Shown here: positions 16,673 through 25,946 of the stretch, one piece after another
Layout: each line of letters starts with the position of its first letter
How positions within the stretch are numbered: the first letter of the stretch is position 1
Source: Holophagae bacterium
Lineage (GTDB): Bacteria; Acidobacteriota; Holophagae; Acanthopleuribacterales; Acanthopleuribacteraceae
Assembly: GCA_029263455.1 (NCBI GenBank)
Contig: JAJCXM010000005.1
Coordinates: forward strand, 62,001 to 126,000
Length of the DNA: 64,000 nucleotides
Direction: 5' to 3'
Made by a program: the position numbers and the translations under genes
The notes under the pieces: generated by a model
Seen by the model: the letters and a program-made list of their open reading frames with translations, nothing else
Databases searched by the model: none
Told to the model about the DNA's origin: nothing

Positions 16673-17277
16673 AGCCACTCGTTCTAGCCAGTACATCGCG
16701 CTATAAGTCGCGAATCCTCGAACAGCTTGGTGTGACTTTCCAGTGCTGCGCGCCAAAATTCGACGAGCTGGCATGTGATGGCGTGTCGCCCGCCCAATGC
16801 GCATTAGACTTTGCGTGCGCAAAAGCTCGCAGTGTACGGAAGAGTTGGCCAGGTCACGTAATTATTGGAGCGGATCAGACTTTGGAATTCGAAGGTGAGA
16901 TTCTTGGTAAGCCCGGTTCTATTAAAAATGCTGTTGCTCAGCTGCAAAGGTTAAGTGGCCGGACCCATCAACTACATACAGCGTTTGCATTACTGGATAC
17001 GGATAGTGGCCGAGAAATGGAAAGGCTTGTGACCTCAAATCTACGCATGCGGTCTGATCTCGATCACCATTATCTAGAAGACATGGTCCGATCCGATCAA
17101 TCCCATGACTGTTGTGGTGGGTACAAGTGGGAATCGAAAGGCGTTTTTTTATTTGAGCAAATCGAGACATCAGACCCGAACGCTATTGTCGGTTTACCAT
17201 TGATAGCCTTGGCCACAGGCCTCCGTGATTGGGGCTATTTTGGGGATCGATTTACGCAAATATCGAATGAACATTAA
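16669..17277 (+). CDS. Maf-family nucleotide pyrophosphatase (YceF type)
   Basis: 202 residues. The N-terminus LVLASTSRYKSRILEQLGV, the central IIGADQTLEFEGEILGKPG and the C-terminal DPNAIVGLPLIALATGL match the YceF branch of the Maf family. That branch hydrolyses modified nucleotides such as m7GTP to the monophosphate as a house-cleaning activity. The ADQ signature (rather than ADT) distinguishes this branch from YhdE. The start ATG overlaps the stop of the PTPS-like gene in ATGA, so translation is coupled. It is the last gene of the SDR operon. No clear terminator follows. Confidence 0.88.
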   Translation: MKPLVLASTSRYKSRILEQLGVTFQCCAPKFDELACDGVSPAQCALDFACAKARSVRKSWPGHVIIGADQTLEFEGEILGKPGSIKNAVAQLQRLSGRTHQLHTAFALLDTDSGREMERLVTSNLRMRSDLDHHYLEDMVRSDQSHDCCGGYKWESKGVFLFEQIETSDPNAIVGLPLIALATGLRDWGYFGDRFTQISNEH

Positions 17278-17514
17278 TTCATTTTTGCATTTTGGCGTGC
17301 TCGACCATATATTCATGTGGATGAGTGTGCGGCGCGGATAAGCTTTCACTGTTAAAAAGACCTAAAAATGACGTGAGTGTGAATATCGAATGAGGTTGAT
17401 TAACCTTCATTGCATGCATCAATTACGTAAAACGTTGGTTGCAATTTTAACTGTGGCGACTCCTAACCCGTATACAAATTTATCGAGGATTAAGCCCGAT
17501 CAGATGACATTGTC
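17278..17514. other. Intergenic region between maf and the rpoD promoter
   Basis: Part of a 302-base gap without a gene. No open frame with a ribosome binding site, tRNA-like fold or strong hairpin was found. The sequence immediately after it is the rpoD promoter. Confidence 0.5.
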
Positions 17515-17543
17515 TTGATTGGAAGCCCGATTTTCGATAGAAT
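17515..17543 (+). promoter_or_regulatory. Putative sigma-70 promoter of rpoD
   Basis: TTGATT at 17515-17520 and TAGAAT at 17538-17543 are separated by exactly 17 nt. They lie 36 nt upstream of the rpoD start codon, which leaves a short untranslated leader. Confidence 0.65.
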
Positions 17544-17579
17544 CCAAGATTCTGCACGTTTTTGCGTTGAGGTGACCAT

Positions 17580-19331
17580 TTGAAGTCCGAGGAAACCCCT
17601 AAAGAAATCCACGAATTACTCGAGCTCGGTAAAGAGCGCGGGTACCTCACCTATGAAGAGATCAACGAAGGTCTCCCAGAAGACATGGTAACTCCAGAAG
17701 AGTTAGAAGAACTTTATCAGTCGATGGCGAATTTCGGCATCGAATTGATTGACGAAGAAGGCAAACCTCGCATGGTCGAGGATGAAGGCGATCAGTCAAG
17801 CGAGGCAAAATCCTCGCCGAAAGCACTGCCAGCGGATTCCGTCTTCAACATCCCGTCAGTCAACAAACGCGAAGAGAGCGGTTACGAGATAGATCTCACC
17901 CCAAGCTTGTTAGATCGCACCAACGATCCGGTACGTATGTACCTTAAAGAAATGGGTAATGTCCCGCTGTTAACGCGCGAAAAGGAAGTTTTTCTTTCCA
18001 AGAAAATTGAACGTGGCAAAAAGATCACATTTAAAGCTGTTTCTCGATTCCGATTCCTGGTGCCTGAGATCATGGAAATGGGTCGCTTACTCAGAATGTC
18101 TCCTGACGAAGTTAAGGGTAACCTTGATCTTCGAGGCGAAGACGACGAGGACACGGCAAAAACTCGTAAAATTATGATTAAGTGCTTTGAAGCGCTCGAC
18201 GCCAACGAGGAAGCCGTATTGGTCGTAGAGCGTAAGCGCTCTGCCACACGCTCCAAAGGTAAGAAGCTGCATCAAATTCAACGAGAACTCGTTCGTGCTC
18301 GCGTTCAGACATCACGTCTCATCCGCGAGATCCCTTTCAGCCAAAAGGAACTCACTCATCTGGTCGAAATGGCCAGCCAGTACTACAACAAAATCATGAC
18401 CTATGAGCATAAGATCAAGCGAATAGGACAAAAGATCGATAAGCCAGCATTCAAGAGTCAGCGCACGCAACTTGAAAAAGAACGTCACGACTCAAAAATG
18501 GCACTTAACCTTTTAGAAGGCGAAATTGGCGCATCGATCGAACGTTTCAAATTGAACTTCGCCAAGTTAAGACGAGGTGAATTTGAAACGGAAGATGCCA
18601 AACGACAATTGATCGAAGCTAACTTGCGATTGGTGGTCTCAATTGCCAAGAAGTACACGAACCGTGGACTTCAATTCCTGGACCTGATCCAAGAAGGCAA
18701 TATTGGTCTAATGAAAGCCGTTGATAAATTCGAGTATCGCCGTGGCTATAAGTTCTCTACTTATGCCACTTGGTGGATCCGACAAGCCATCACACGTGCG
18801 ATCGCCGACCAAGCGCGCACCATTCGCATCCCTGTCCACATGATCGAAACCATCAATAAGTTGATCCGCACATCTCGCGCGTTAGTGCAGGAAATGGGTC
18901 ACGAACCGACATGTGAGGAGATCGCCGAGAAAATGGAGATCCCGGTGTCTAAGGTTCGTAAAATCATGAAGATCGCTCAGGAGCCTATATCTTTGGAAAC
19001 GCCCATCGGCGAAGAAGAGGATTCACATCTGGGAGACTTCATCGAAGACAGCAAGATCATTTCACCCGTTGACGCTGTCATCTCCATCAACCTAAAAGAA
19101 CAAACTGAAGACGTCCTTGAATCCTTGACTCCACGAGAGGAAAAGGTTCTTCGGTTACGATTTGGGGTAGGTGAAGAAAGCGAACATACGCTGGAAGAAG
19201 TGGGTCAGAAGTTTGCGGTAACTCGCGAACGGATCCGACAAATTGAATCCAAAGCATTACGCAAATTGCGTCACCCGTCCAGAAGCCGAAAACTGAAGGC
19301 GTTCTTGGAAGGCAGCCGCTACCACAACTAA
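17580..19331 (+). CDS. rpoD: RNA polymerase primary sigma factor (RpoD/SigA)
   Basis: 583 residues beginning at TTG, preceded by GAGGTGA with a 5-nt spacer. Region 1.1 is at about residues 8-60. Region 1.2 starts at [21 protein letters not shown], followed by a roughly 150-residue non-conserved region. Regions 2.1-2.4 include [36 protein letters not shown] and [14 protein letters not shown]. Region 3 and region 4 follow, with [14 protein letters not shown] and the helix-turn-helix [18 protein letters not shown]. The presence of regions 1.1 and 4 and the length mark it as the housekeeping sigma. It directs polymerase to the TTGACA/TATAAT-type promoters noted in this window. A strong terminator follows directly. 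Confidence 0.98.
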   Translation: MKSEETPKEIHELLELGKERGYLTYEEINEGLPEDMVTPEELEELYQSMANFGIELIDEEGKPRMVEDEGDQSSEAKSSPKALPADSVFNIPSVNKREESGYEIDLTPSLLDRTNDPVRMYLKEMGNVPLLTREKEVFLSKKIERGKKITFKAVSRFRFLVPEIMEMGRLLRMSPDEVKGNLDLRGEDDEDTAKTRKIMIKCFEALDANEEAVLVVERKRSATRSKGKKLHQIQRELVRARVQTSRLIREIPFSQKELTHLVEMASQYYNKIMTYEHKIKRIGQKIDKPAFKSQRTQLEKERHDSKMALNLLEGEIGASIERFKLNFAKLRRGEFETEDAKRQLIEANLRLVVSIAKKYTNRGLQFLDLIQEGNIGLMKAVDKFEYRRGYKFSTYATWWIRQAITRAIADQARTIRIPVHMIETINKLIRTSRALVQEMGHEPTCEEIAEKMEIPVSKVRKIMKIAQEPISLETPIGEEEDSHLGDFIEDSKIISPVDAVISINLKEQTEDVLESLTPREEKVLRLRFGVGEESEHTLEEVGQKFAVTRERIRQIESKALRKLRHPSRSRKLKAFLEGSRYHN

Positions 19332-19341
19332 CCAACTATTT

Positions 19342-19370
19342 GGGCCCCAGTCTCACTGGGGCCTTTTTTT
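19342..19370 (+). terminator. Intrinsic terminator of rpoD
   Basis: GGCCCCAGT, a CTC loop and ACTGGGGCC form a perfect 9-bp GC-rich stem followed by seven T. It starts 10 nt after the rpoD stop codon. Confidence 0.95.
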
Positions 19371-19373
19371 ATT

Positions 19374-20213
19374 ATGATCTATCTCATTGCTGCGTCTCTC
19401 TTGTGGGCAACCGTCTTTGGACTCATTAAGGCAATCCTTGTCGATGTGGATGCCACGACCGTTGCTCTTCTACGGATCGGCATGTCGTTCCTGGCCTTTT
19501 CCGTATTCTTGCGGCCTGCTTCGTTCAGACAAGCCTCTACATGGATGAGCCTGGGCGCTATTCAAGTAGGCCTAATGTATGTGTTATACATTCGCGCTTA
19601 TGGGTATTTGCAAGGACACGAAGTAGCGCTGCTCACCATCACAACACCGTTGTTCGTAACGATGTTGGCGTCTTGGCGTCGAGGACTGAGCTTGAACGCC
19701 TTGGCCGCAGCCGTTCTAGCCGTTTCAGCAGCCGCGGTTTTGGTGAGGAGTGGCGACCTATTCGCAGCTCGGTTCATGGGCGTATGGCTTATGCAAGCTT
19801 CAAACTTCTGTTTCGCTCTTGGTCAAGTCGCCTATACGCGTTTATTTAAGTTAGATGATAGCGACCCTCAGGTGACGGCTTGGCTTTATCTGGGCGCACT
19901 AATCGTCCCGGCCATATGCCTCTCTGTGGGTATAGGTGAGTTTTCATTACCCAGCCAGCGAGAACAGTGGATCTCGATTGTATATCTAGGACTGGTGCCA
20001 ACCGCGCTTGGCTTCTTTTTGTGGAATCGTGGCGCAAGGGCCGTCTCAAAAACTTCGCTTGCTGTTACCAATAACCTAAAGATTCCACTAGGCACAGCCA
20101 TCGCTTGGCTGTTGTTTGGCGAGCAGATCGCCTTGTTACCTTTCCTATTGAGCGCTGTTCTGTTTGCGGCAGCCTATCGATTGGCATTGAAACCGCTAAA
20201 AGCCTTATCTTGA
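19374..20213 (+). CDS. EamA/DMT-superfamily transporter
   Basis: 279 residues, about ten membrane segments in two EamA repeats: residues 1-130 (LLWATVFGLIKAIL, YVLYIRAYGYL) and 140-275 (YLGLVPTALGFFLWNRG, NNLKIPLGTAIAWLLFGE). It is a putative inner-membrane metabolite exporter or permease of unknown substrate. The ATG lies only 3 nt after the T-run of the rpoD terminator, with no ribosome binding site in between. The message is therefore either leaderless, started within rpoD or the terminator region, or made by read-through. Its 3' end overlaps the convergent kinase gene by 9 nt. Confidence 0.88.
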   Translation: MIYLIAASLLWATVFGLIKAILVDVDATTVALLRIGMSFLAFSVFLRPASFRQASTWMSLGAIQVGLMYVLYIRAYGYLQGHEVALLTITTPLFVTMLASWRRGLSLNALAAAVLAVSAAAVLVRSGDLFAARFMGVWLMQASNFCFALGQVAYTRLFKLDDSDPQVTAWLYLGALIVPAICLSVGIGEFSLPSQREQWISIVYLGLVPTALGFFLWNRGARAVSKTSLAVTNNLKIPLGTAIAWLLFGEQIALLPFLLSAVLFAAAYRLALKPLKALS

Positions 20214-22997
20214 GCTTTGCCAATAGTCGCTGAATTCTACTTCCCATGTACGTGGCGCGGCGGCCCTAGCCAAGTTACGTTGAGCTAGCGACTTTTGATC
20301 GTCACCCAGGGCATCGGCGATTCGAGCAGAAATTTCAAAGGTCAAAATATGATCGCGTTGCCACATTTCCATCCAACTTAGCACTTCAAGTGCTTGGCCC
20401 GTACGGCCTTGTTCTTGGTGAATATTAGCCATCCTAAACGCGGCGTGCATCGTTCCCTCAAGTTCATCGGTTTCACAGAATATATTCAGCGCCTGCTCAT
20501 ACAAGGCCAGGACCTGTTGACCCTGTTGTTCACCCAGTTCGGCTCGCAGGAACACGGACCGTCCCAAACCAGATTGGTCTAGCAGTGTCTCGAACGTCCA
20601 TTCAGCATGTCGCAACATCCATTCGGCCTCCTGCCATCGTGCTAGTTTCATATTCAACTGGCAGCAACTTATGAGAACCGATGCAATTCGACCCTGATCA
20701 CCTAGATCAGAATAGATAGCCAACGACTCACCGAGTGCAGGTTCTGCTTCATCCGTACGATTCAACTGTAGAGCAGCCCAGCCTATATTGTGTAATGTCA
20801 TGGCACGGTCGGCCGGCTCATTTGTGGCCTTGTAAATAGCATTGGCCTGCTCAAAAAGTGCAAGCGCCTTTTCGTAATCGTAACGGCGTACCGCAATACC
20901 GCCTAAATAATTGATGGCGGTTGCCTGGCCCTCCATGTCTTGAGATTCTATGTGAAGTGCCATCGCTCGATCGTAACAAGCTTCCGCAGCGTCCAGGTCA
21001 CCCGTCAATCGGTTCACCGAGCCCAGACTCATTAACGTCCGAGCCAAACCCTTCAGGTGGCCACCGGCACGGTACAAATGCAACGCTTCTTCATAGGATT
21101 TCAGCGACAATGGATAGTGTCCTTGAGTGCGCTCCAAATAGCCCAGACGGTAAGCGGCACGAGCACGTCCAATTGCATCATCCAAGGTATCAAACAAGCT
21201 ATAAGCTTTGTTTAAGAGCTGGCGAGCTGTGGCAACATCACCGCTCCGCCTAATCAAACTTGATTGGCTCAACCAGGTAGAAGCCAGTTGACGCTGATCA
21301 CTTGCCGTAGTGGCATGTTTCTCAGCTTGCTGAAAGGCGTCAAGCGCCTCGCGTGTATGACCCTTCTTTTGCAACACCTTACCCAAGGCTAAATAGGATT
21401 TTGCCAAACGCACGGAATCACTATCTTCTTCCTGTAGCAATTGACGTACTAAACGTTCCGCTTGGTCCGGCTGAGAAAGGGCCAAGTGGCACTCGGCCAA
21501 CTGTAAACGAGCGCGATAAAAGTTGGGATCAAGTTGCGTGCAGATCTCGAAATACGGAACCGCAACCGAATGGCCCTTTGAGATAACCATCTGCGAACCC
21601 AACGCATAAATCTCGTTCAACAAAGGGTCTGTACTATGGGATTCGCCCTGGTAAGAGCCACCCGCCCCGATTTGAAAGGCAATGCGCCGAACAGCTTCGA
21701 AGATGGCTGGCAATGGTTCTGGTGCACTGATTTGTTCCGTGACCCGTTTACCGCCTGCAAATATAGTCAACTGCAGACGAATCCCCTTTTCTGTCGGCGT
21801 CAGTTGGGTTTCGACGACAAAATCTGCAGGCGAAGTTTCTTCATCAGCCACGGCATCGATCATGCGGTAATTCGACAGTGACTCCAACATGAGTTGGTTC
21901 CAGCCATTTGAGGCTCGGTCTGGCGTCTGAATCGGCTTCACTTGCACTCTTCGTGTTTGATCAGGAGGCAATACCCAGGTTGGGTTTTTAGCGCGTAACG
22001 ACGTCGCGACCAATAAAGTCAGTAACAAGATAAACGTTGCCAGCAAGGAAGCAACAACGCGCTTGCGCTTACGTCGATCTGCTCGTGAGCGTAACAGCTG
22101 AAGCCGCTGCACCACATCGTCGGCGGATGGTCGGTCGTCAGGATGAGGTGCCACCAACTCATCGACCAGAGCCCTGATTTCAGGGTCGATAATTTCGCGC
22201 TCGTAGGGCAGCAGCTTGCCAAACGCCACGCGACCCAACAATGCGGCAGTAGGTATGTCATCCGGATAGGCACGCCGACCGGTCAACATCTCGATCATGA
22301 TGACACCCAACGCATAGATATCGGTTGCCGGCTCGATGGCGTCACCACGAGCTTGTTCTGGTGACATGTATGCCAAGGTCCCGACCAAAGAACCTACTGT
22401 TGTCTTGGTATTCGACATGCCAGACTCTGAGCTTGCGTCCTCTACCAGACCCTTATCCAACATTTGATCATCAATCCAAGTCTGCAATTCACGATCATCA
22501 GAGCGTGCTAAGCCAAAATCCAGAACTTTCACTGTTTTGTCGCGCAGAATCATGACGTTGTCAGGTTTCAGGTCGCGGTGAACAATCTGTGATTGGTGCG
22601 CAGCAGCGAGTGCCGATGCCACCTGAAACGCAATGCTCAGCGTATCCTCGACCGTTATTGGGCAAAGTCGAATGGCCGCTTTAAGAGTCGCTCCTTCAAG
22701 GTACTCCAACACCAGGACATCGCGTTCGTCACTCTCAATAAAATCATGGATACGACATATGTTGGGGTGCTCTAGCTTGGAAAGAAGACGTGCCTCGCGC
22801 ATGAAGCGCACCTTTGCCAATGTGCTCAAGCGTCTTTGGTCCTGCATGACCTTTAAGGCTACCGTTCGATCTAATAGCGGATCATGACCACGATACACGT
22901 CGCCCATGCCGCCAGAAACCGCTTCAGCTTGTACCACGAAGCGCCCAAACCGCTTCGCTTCTTGCAACGTCAATTTGCCCACCTTCAGGTTCATCAT
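20205..22997 (-). CDS. Transmembrane Ser/Thr protein kinase with TPR repeats
   Basis: About 930 residues from the ATG at 22997; the longer frame to 23069 would overlap the divergent kinase start. The kinase domain covers residues 15-280: a glycine loop in AEAVSGGMGDVYRG (first Gly replaced by Ala), the lysine in VALKVM, the catalytic loop HRDLKPDNVM, DFGLAR, and GTLAYMSPEQARGD. One membrane span follows (VVASLLATFILLLTLLVATSL). The extracytoplasmic part has a 100-residue domain and then about ten TPR units (for example YDRAMALHIESQDMEGQATA). It phosphorylates Ser/Thr on unknown targets; the TPR array is likely a protein-binding sensor. It is paralogous to the adjacent divergent kinase. Confidence 0.93.
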   Translation of the reverse strand: MMNLKVGKLTLQEAKRFGRFVVQAEAVSGGMGDVYRGHDPLLDRTVALKVMQDQRRLSTLAKVRFMREARLLSKLEHPNICRIHDFIESDERDVLVLEYLEGATLKAAIRLCPITVEDTLSIAFQVASALAAAHQSQIVHRDLKPDNVMILRDKTVKVLDFGLARSDDRELQTWIDDQMLDKGLVEDASSESGMSNTKTTVGSLVGTLAYMSPEQARGDAIEPATDIYALGVIMIEMLTGRRAYPDDIPTAALLGRVAFGKLLPYEREIIDPEIRALVDELVAPHPDDRPSADDVVQRLQLLRSRADRRKRKRVVASLLATFILLLTLLVATSLRAKNPTWVLPPDQTRRVQVKPIQTPDRASNGWNQLMLESLSNYRMIDAVADEETSPADFVVETQLTPTEKGIRLQLTIFAGGKRVTEQISAPEPLPAIFEAVRRIAFQIGAGGSYQGESHSTDPLLNEIYALGSQMVISKGHSVAVPYFEICTQLDPNFYRARLQLAECHLALSQPDQAERLVRQLLQEEDSDSVRLAKSYLALGKVLQKKGHTREALDAFQQAEKHATTASDQRQLASTWLSQSSLIRRSGDVATARQLLNKAYSLFDTLDDAIGRARAAYRLGYLERTQGHYPLSLKSYEEALHLYRAGGHLKGLARTLMSLGSVNRLTGDLDAAEACYDRAMALHIESQDMEGQATAINYLGGIAVRRYDYEKALALFEQANAIYKATNEPADRAMTLHNIGWAALQLNRTDEAEPALGESLAIYSDLGDQGRIASVLISCCQLNMKLARWQEAEWMLRHAEWTFETLLDQSGLGRSVFLRAELGEQQGQQVLALYEQALNIFCETDELEGTMHAAFRMANIHQEQGRTGQALEVLSWMEMWQRDHILTFEISARIADALGDDQKSLAQRNLARAAAPRTWEVEFSDYWQSSR

Positions 22998-23051
22998 AAC
23001 GTGGACGCTGCAAATGCAGTAACATGGATGCGTTCGCAGGGGTGAAGCTAG

Positions 23052-25946
23052 GTGCAGATTATTGATCAAGACGTCAATCGAATAGGCCGTTTCCGAATAG
23101 ACGGTCTAATCGGTCGTGGCGGCATGGGTCATGTTTACAAGGGTTTCGACGAAATGCTCGAACGGCCCGTTGCTCTTAAAGCGTTGTCACCCGAACGCCG
23201 CCTGTCCGCCTTAGATATGACGCGTTTTCTGCGCGAAGCTCGCATATTATCGCAACTAGATCACCCACATATTTGTCGAATCCATGATTTTATTGAGTGG
23301 CGCGACCACGAGTTCCTGGTACTTGAGTTCATCGAAGGAAGTACCCTCAAAGAGGCCTTGATTGAAGGCTTAAGTGACGAACTGAAGATCCGTATCGCCC
23401 AAACTGTCGCTGACGTATTGGAAGTCGCCCACAAAGCCGAAATCATTCATCGCGACATCAAGCCGGACAATGTGATGATCGACGCCCGTGGGCTCATCAA
23501 AGTGCTTGATTTTGGACTGGGCCGCAAAGCACAGGAAGACGATCTGAGCGAACTTGAGCGCCTACAGGCAGAAGACTCGCTCGGTTCGTTGGATGACGAT
23601 GAAGACACCGGCTCCAGCCGCACCACAGTGGGCTCGATTGTAGGAACGCTGCGCTACATGAGCCCGGAGGCCGCCCAAGGTGAAGAAGTCTCCATCGCAA
23701 GTGATGTCTTTTCGTACGGCATGTTGCTCTATGAAATGTTTAGCGGGCATTCTGCTTATCCCGATGATTTTCCTCAGCCAGCCTTGCTATTGAGGGTGAT
23801 GCAAGCGCAATTCAGGCCTCTGGACGAAGACACCGTGCCCCAACCCATCGCGGCACTCATCAAGGATTGTCTTCAACTCGATCCATCTAAACGACCAGAC
23901 GCTTGGGAAATCGGCCGACGATTAAGGACAATTCAACAACGGCCGGTCGAAAAAGCTAAAACGAAACGTACCTTAATTGCCTCTCTAATTTCTGTTTTTG
24001 TGCTTGCAAGTACCATTGCTCTTACCTGGGGTCTGGTAAAACCAAAGTCTCTGTTGACTAGCGACCATGAGACCCGTGTTGTTCTTTTGCCCTTGGTCAA
24101 CCTCACATCTAATGATCAAAATCAGTGGTTCTCGCTAGGTTTACGCGATTTGGCGGCCCTCCATTTGCACGATATTGGTGGACTCGCATTAGTACCTGAC
24201 GATCAGTTCATGCCCATGCTGCAAGCCGAAGAGGTTGCCACGGACCGACTGATGGAGCCAGATCAAATCGAGTCGTTCCGAAAAACATTAGAAGCGGACA
24301 TGGTGGTTATGGCTTGGATTGACCGAAGTAGCGGCGGCTATAATATTAATTATCAGCTCATTGCCGACCGTGGTGAGATCGCTTCAGGTGGCGTGGTTGC
24401 TCAAGATGCCGGGGAAGCCGGCTCCATGCTAGGCATGGAGTTGTTCGAGCAGTTCACTGGGATCCAGGCTCAACACAAGGCGGCCTCAGAGAACCAATTT
24501 GTGAATCAAATCTACGCGGTCGGCATGCACCGATTAAGCGTGATGGGTGCTGCCCAGGCCCACGAGTTCTTCCGCATTTGTCTGCAGTTGGACCCCACTT
24601 TTCATGAAGCGCAGCTGCAGCTGGCTATTTGTTTAGAGAAACTCGGCGAGTGGGACCAGTCGGTTACTTTGTTCCACGAACTCTTAACGCTCTTGGCAGA
24701 TAAGAGCCCAGCAATTAGAGCAGAATGTCACCGCATGTTGGCGTCCATTGCGCAAAGGCGCGGATACAGCGAAGAGGCCTTGCAAGAACTTACCCTCGCT
24801 ATGGACCTATTTGTAAAGAGCGGTCATCAAATAGGCATTGCTCAAGTCAATCGACAGATCGGCGTCATGGCCTATTATGCTGGCGATTTCGATGAAGCAA
24901 ATCTTCGCTGGCAAGAAGCACTCCAAGCCTACCGAGCGGCCCGCGACGCACTTGGTGAAGCGAAAGTGCTTAATAATTTGGGTGCCATGGCCTCTAATTT
25001 TGGGCAAATGAGCGAATCGGATGCATTCCATCAGCGAGCATTGGTCATCCGCAACAAATTACGTGATCGTGAAGGCCTCGCTGACACGTACAACAACTTA
25101 GGAAGTAATGCATGGCATCAATCTAATTATGAAGCCGGCGAACGCTACTTTCGAGCTGCGCTCAAGCTATATTCAGACCAGGGCAACCAAACACGAAAAG
25201 CACAAGTCATGTCCAATCTAGCAGAGTGTCTTAAGGGTTCTGGGGACGTTGCCGGCGCAATCCAATTCACACGAACCGCCATTGATCTGTATCAGCAAGT
25301 TGGGAATCGCACACAGATGGCACTATCGCTGAATAACCTCGGCGACAGCTATCGCATGTTGGGCAACTTCCCGTTAGCCGAACAGTATTCTTTTGATTCT
25401 TTCAGCATGCATCTAGATATTAACGATGTACCAGGTTCCCTGTGGGGTTTACATTCGCTAGCCTTGGTGGCCTATGAACGCGGCGAGACCAAGCAAGCCA
25501 TTGAAATTGCCGAATATGCATTCGCCAGCCTAAGCGAATACAAACACCTGGATAAAGAAGCAGCACTGCTCAACGATCTGGGTGAATTTCACATTCAGGC
25601 CGGTCAATACACACAGGCGGAGGACTATTTGAAACAGGCGAGAGATCGTTTTGAGCGCCTTGAGTCATCCCATCACATCGCCTTAGTCAATTACAATTTG
25701 GCCAACCTAGCATTACAATCTGGCGATCCAAGCAAGGCCTGGCAGCTATGGTACAAAGCCGAGGCTTGGTATGGAGAGAACAGGCTCATGTACAAATTGG
25801 CAGGTCAGATCTATTTGGCGGAACACAAATTTCGCGAATCTGTGGATGCATTTCAGTGCGCTCAATTTGAGGATCCTCAACAATGGACTTGGGATCAGCA
25901 GCGTGACCTGGACCTTAGCTTGGCTAAAGCAAATGCCTCGCTTTAA
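23052..25946 (+). CDS. Transmembrane Ser/Thr protein kinase with TPR repeats (paralogue of neighbour)
   Basis: 964 residues, GTG start preceded by GGGGTG. The kinase domain covers residues 12-280, with IGRGGMGHVYKG, VALKAL, HRDIKPDNVM, DFGLGR and GTLRYMSPEAAQGE, so all catalytic elements are present. One membrane span follows at about 310-330 (IASLISVFVLASTIALTWGL). Next comes a domain of about 150 residues resembling those that bind or sense in TPR kinases (VVLLPLVNLTSNDQNQWFSLG), then about ten TPR repeats (AKVLNNLGAMASNFGQMSES, LADTYNNLGSNAWHQSNYEA). It is arranged head-to-head with a kinase of the same architecture across roughly 54 nt. The 3' end overlaps the DUF58 gene by 23 nt. Confidence 0.94.
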   Translation: MQIIDQDVNRIGRFRIDGLIGRGGMGHVYKGFDEMLERPVALKALSPERRLSALDMTRFLREARILSQLDHPHICRIHDFIEWRDHEFLVLEFIEGSTLKEALIEGLSDELKIRIAQTVADVLEVAHKAEIIHRDIKPDNVMIDARGLIKVLDFGLGRKAQEDDLSELERLQAEDSLGSLDDDEDTGSSRTTVGSIVGTLRYMSPEAAQGEEVSIASDVFSYGMLLYEMFSGHSAYPDDFPQPALLLRVMQAQFRPLDEDTVPQPIAALIKDCLQLDPSKRPDAWEIGRRLRTIQQRPVEKAKTKRTLIASLISVFVLASTIALTWGLVKPKSLLTSDHETRVVLLPLVNLTSNDQNQWFSLGLRDLAALHLHDIGGLALVPDDQFMPMLQAEEVATDRLMEPDQIESFRKTLEADMVVMAWIDRSSGGYNINYQLIADRGEIASGGVVAQDAGEAGSMLGMELFEQFTGIQAQHKAASENQFVNQIYAVGMHRLSVMGAAQAHEFFRICLQLDPTFHEAQLQLAICLEKLGEWDQSVTLFHELLTLLADKSPAIRAECHRMLASIAQRRGYSEEALQELTLAMDLFVKSGHQIGIAQVNRQIGVMAYYAGDFDEANLRWQEALQAYRAARDALGEAKVLNNLGAMASNFGQMSESDAFHQRALVIRNKLRDREGLADTYNNLGSNAWHQSNYEAGERYFRAALKLYSDQGNQTRKAQVMSNLAECLKGSGDVAGAIQFTRTAIDLYQQVGNRTQMALSLNNLGDSYRMLGNFPLAEQYSFDSFSMHLDINDVPGSLWGLHSLALVAYERGETKQAIEIAEYAFASLSEYKHLDKEAALLNDLGEFHIQAGQYTQAEDYLKQARDRFERLESSHHIALVNYNLANLALQSGDPSKAWQLWYKAEAWYGENRLMYKLAGQIYLAEHKFRESVDAFQCAQFEDPQQWTWDQQRDLDLSLAKANASL

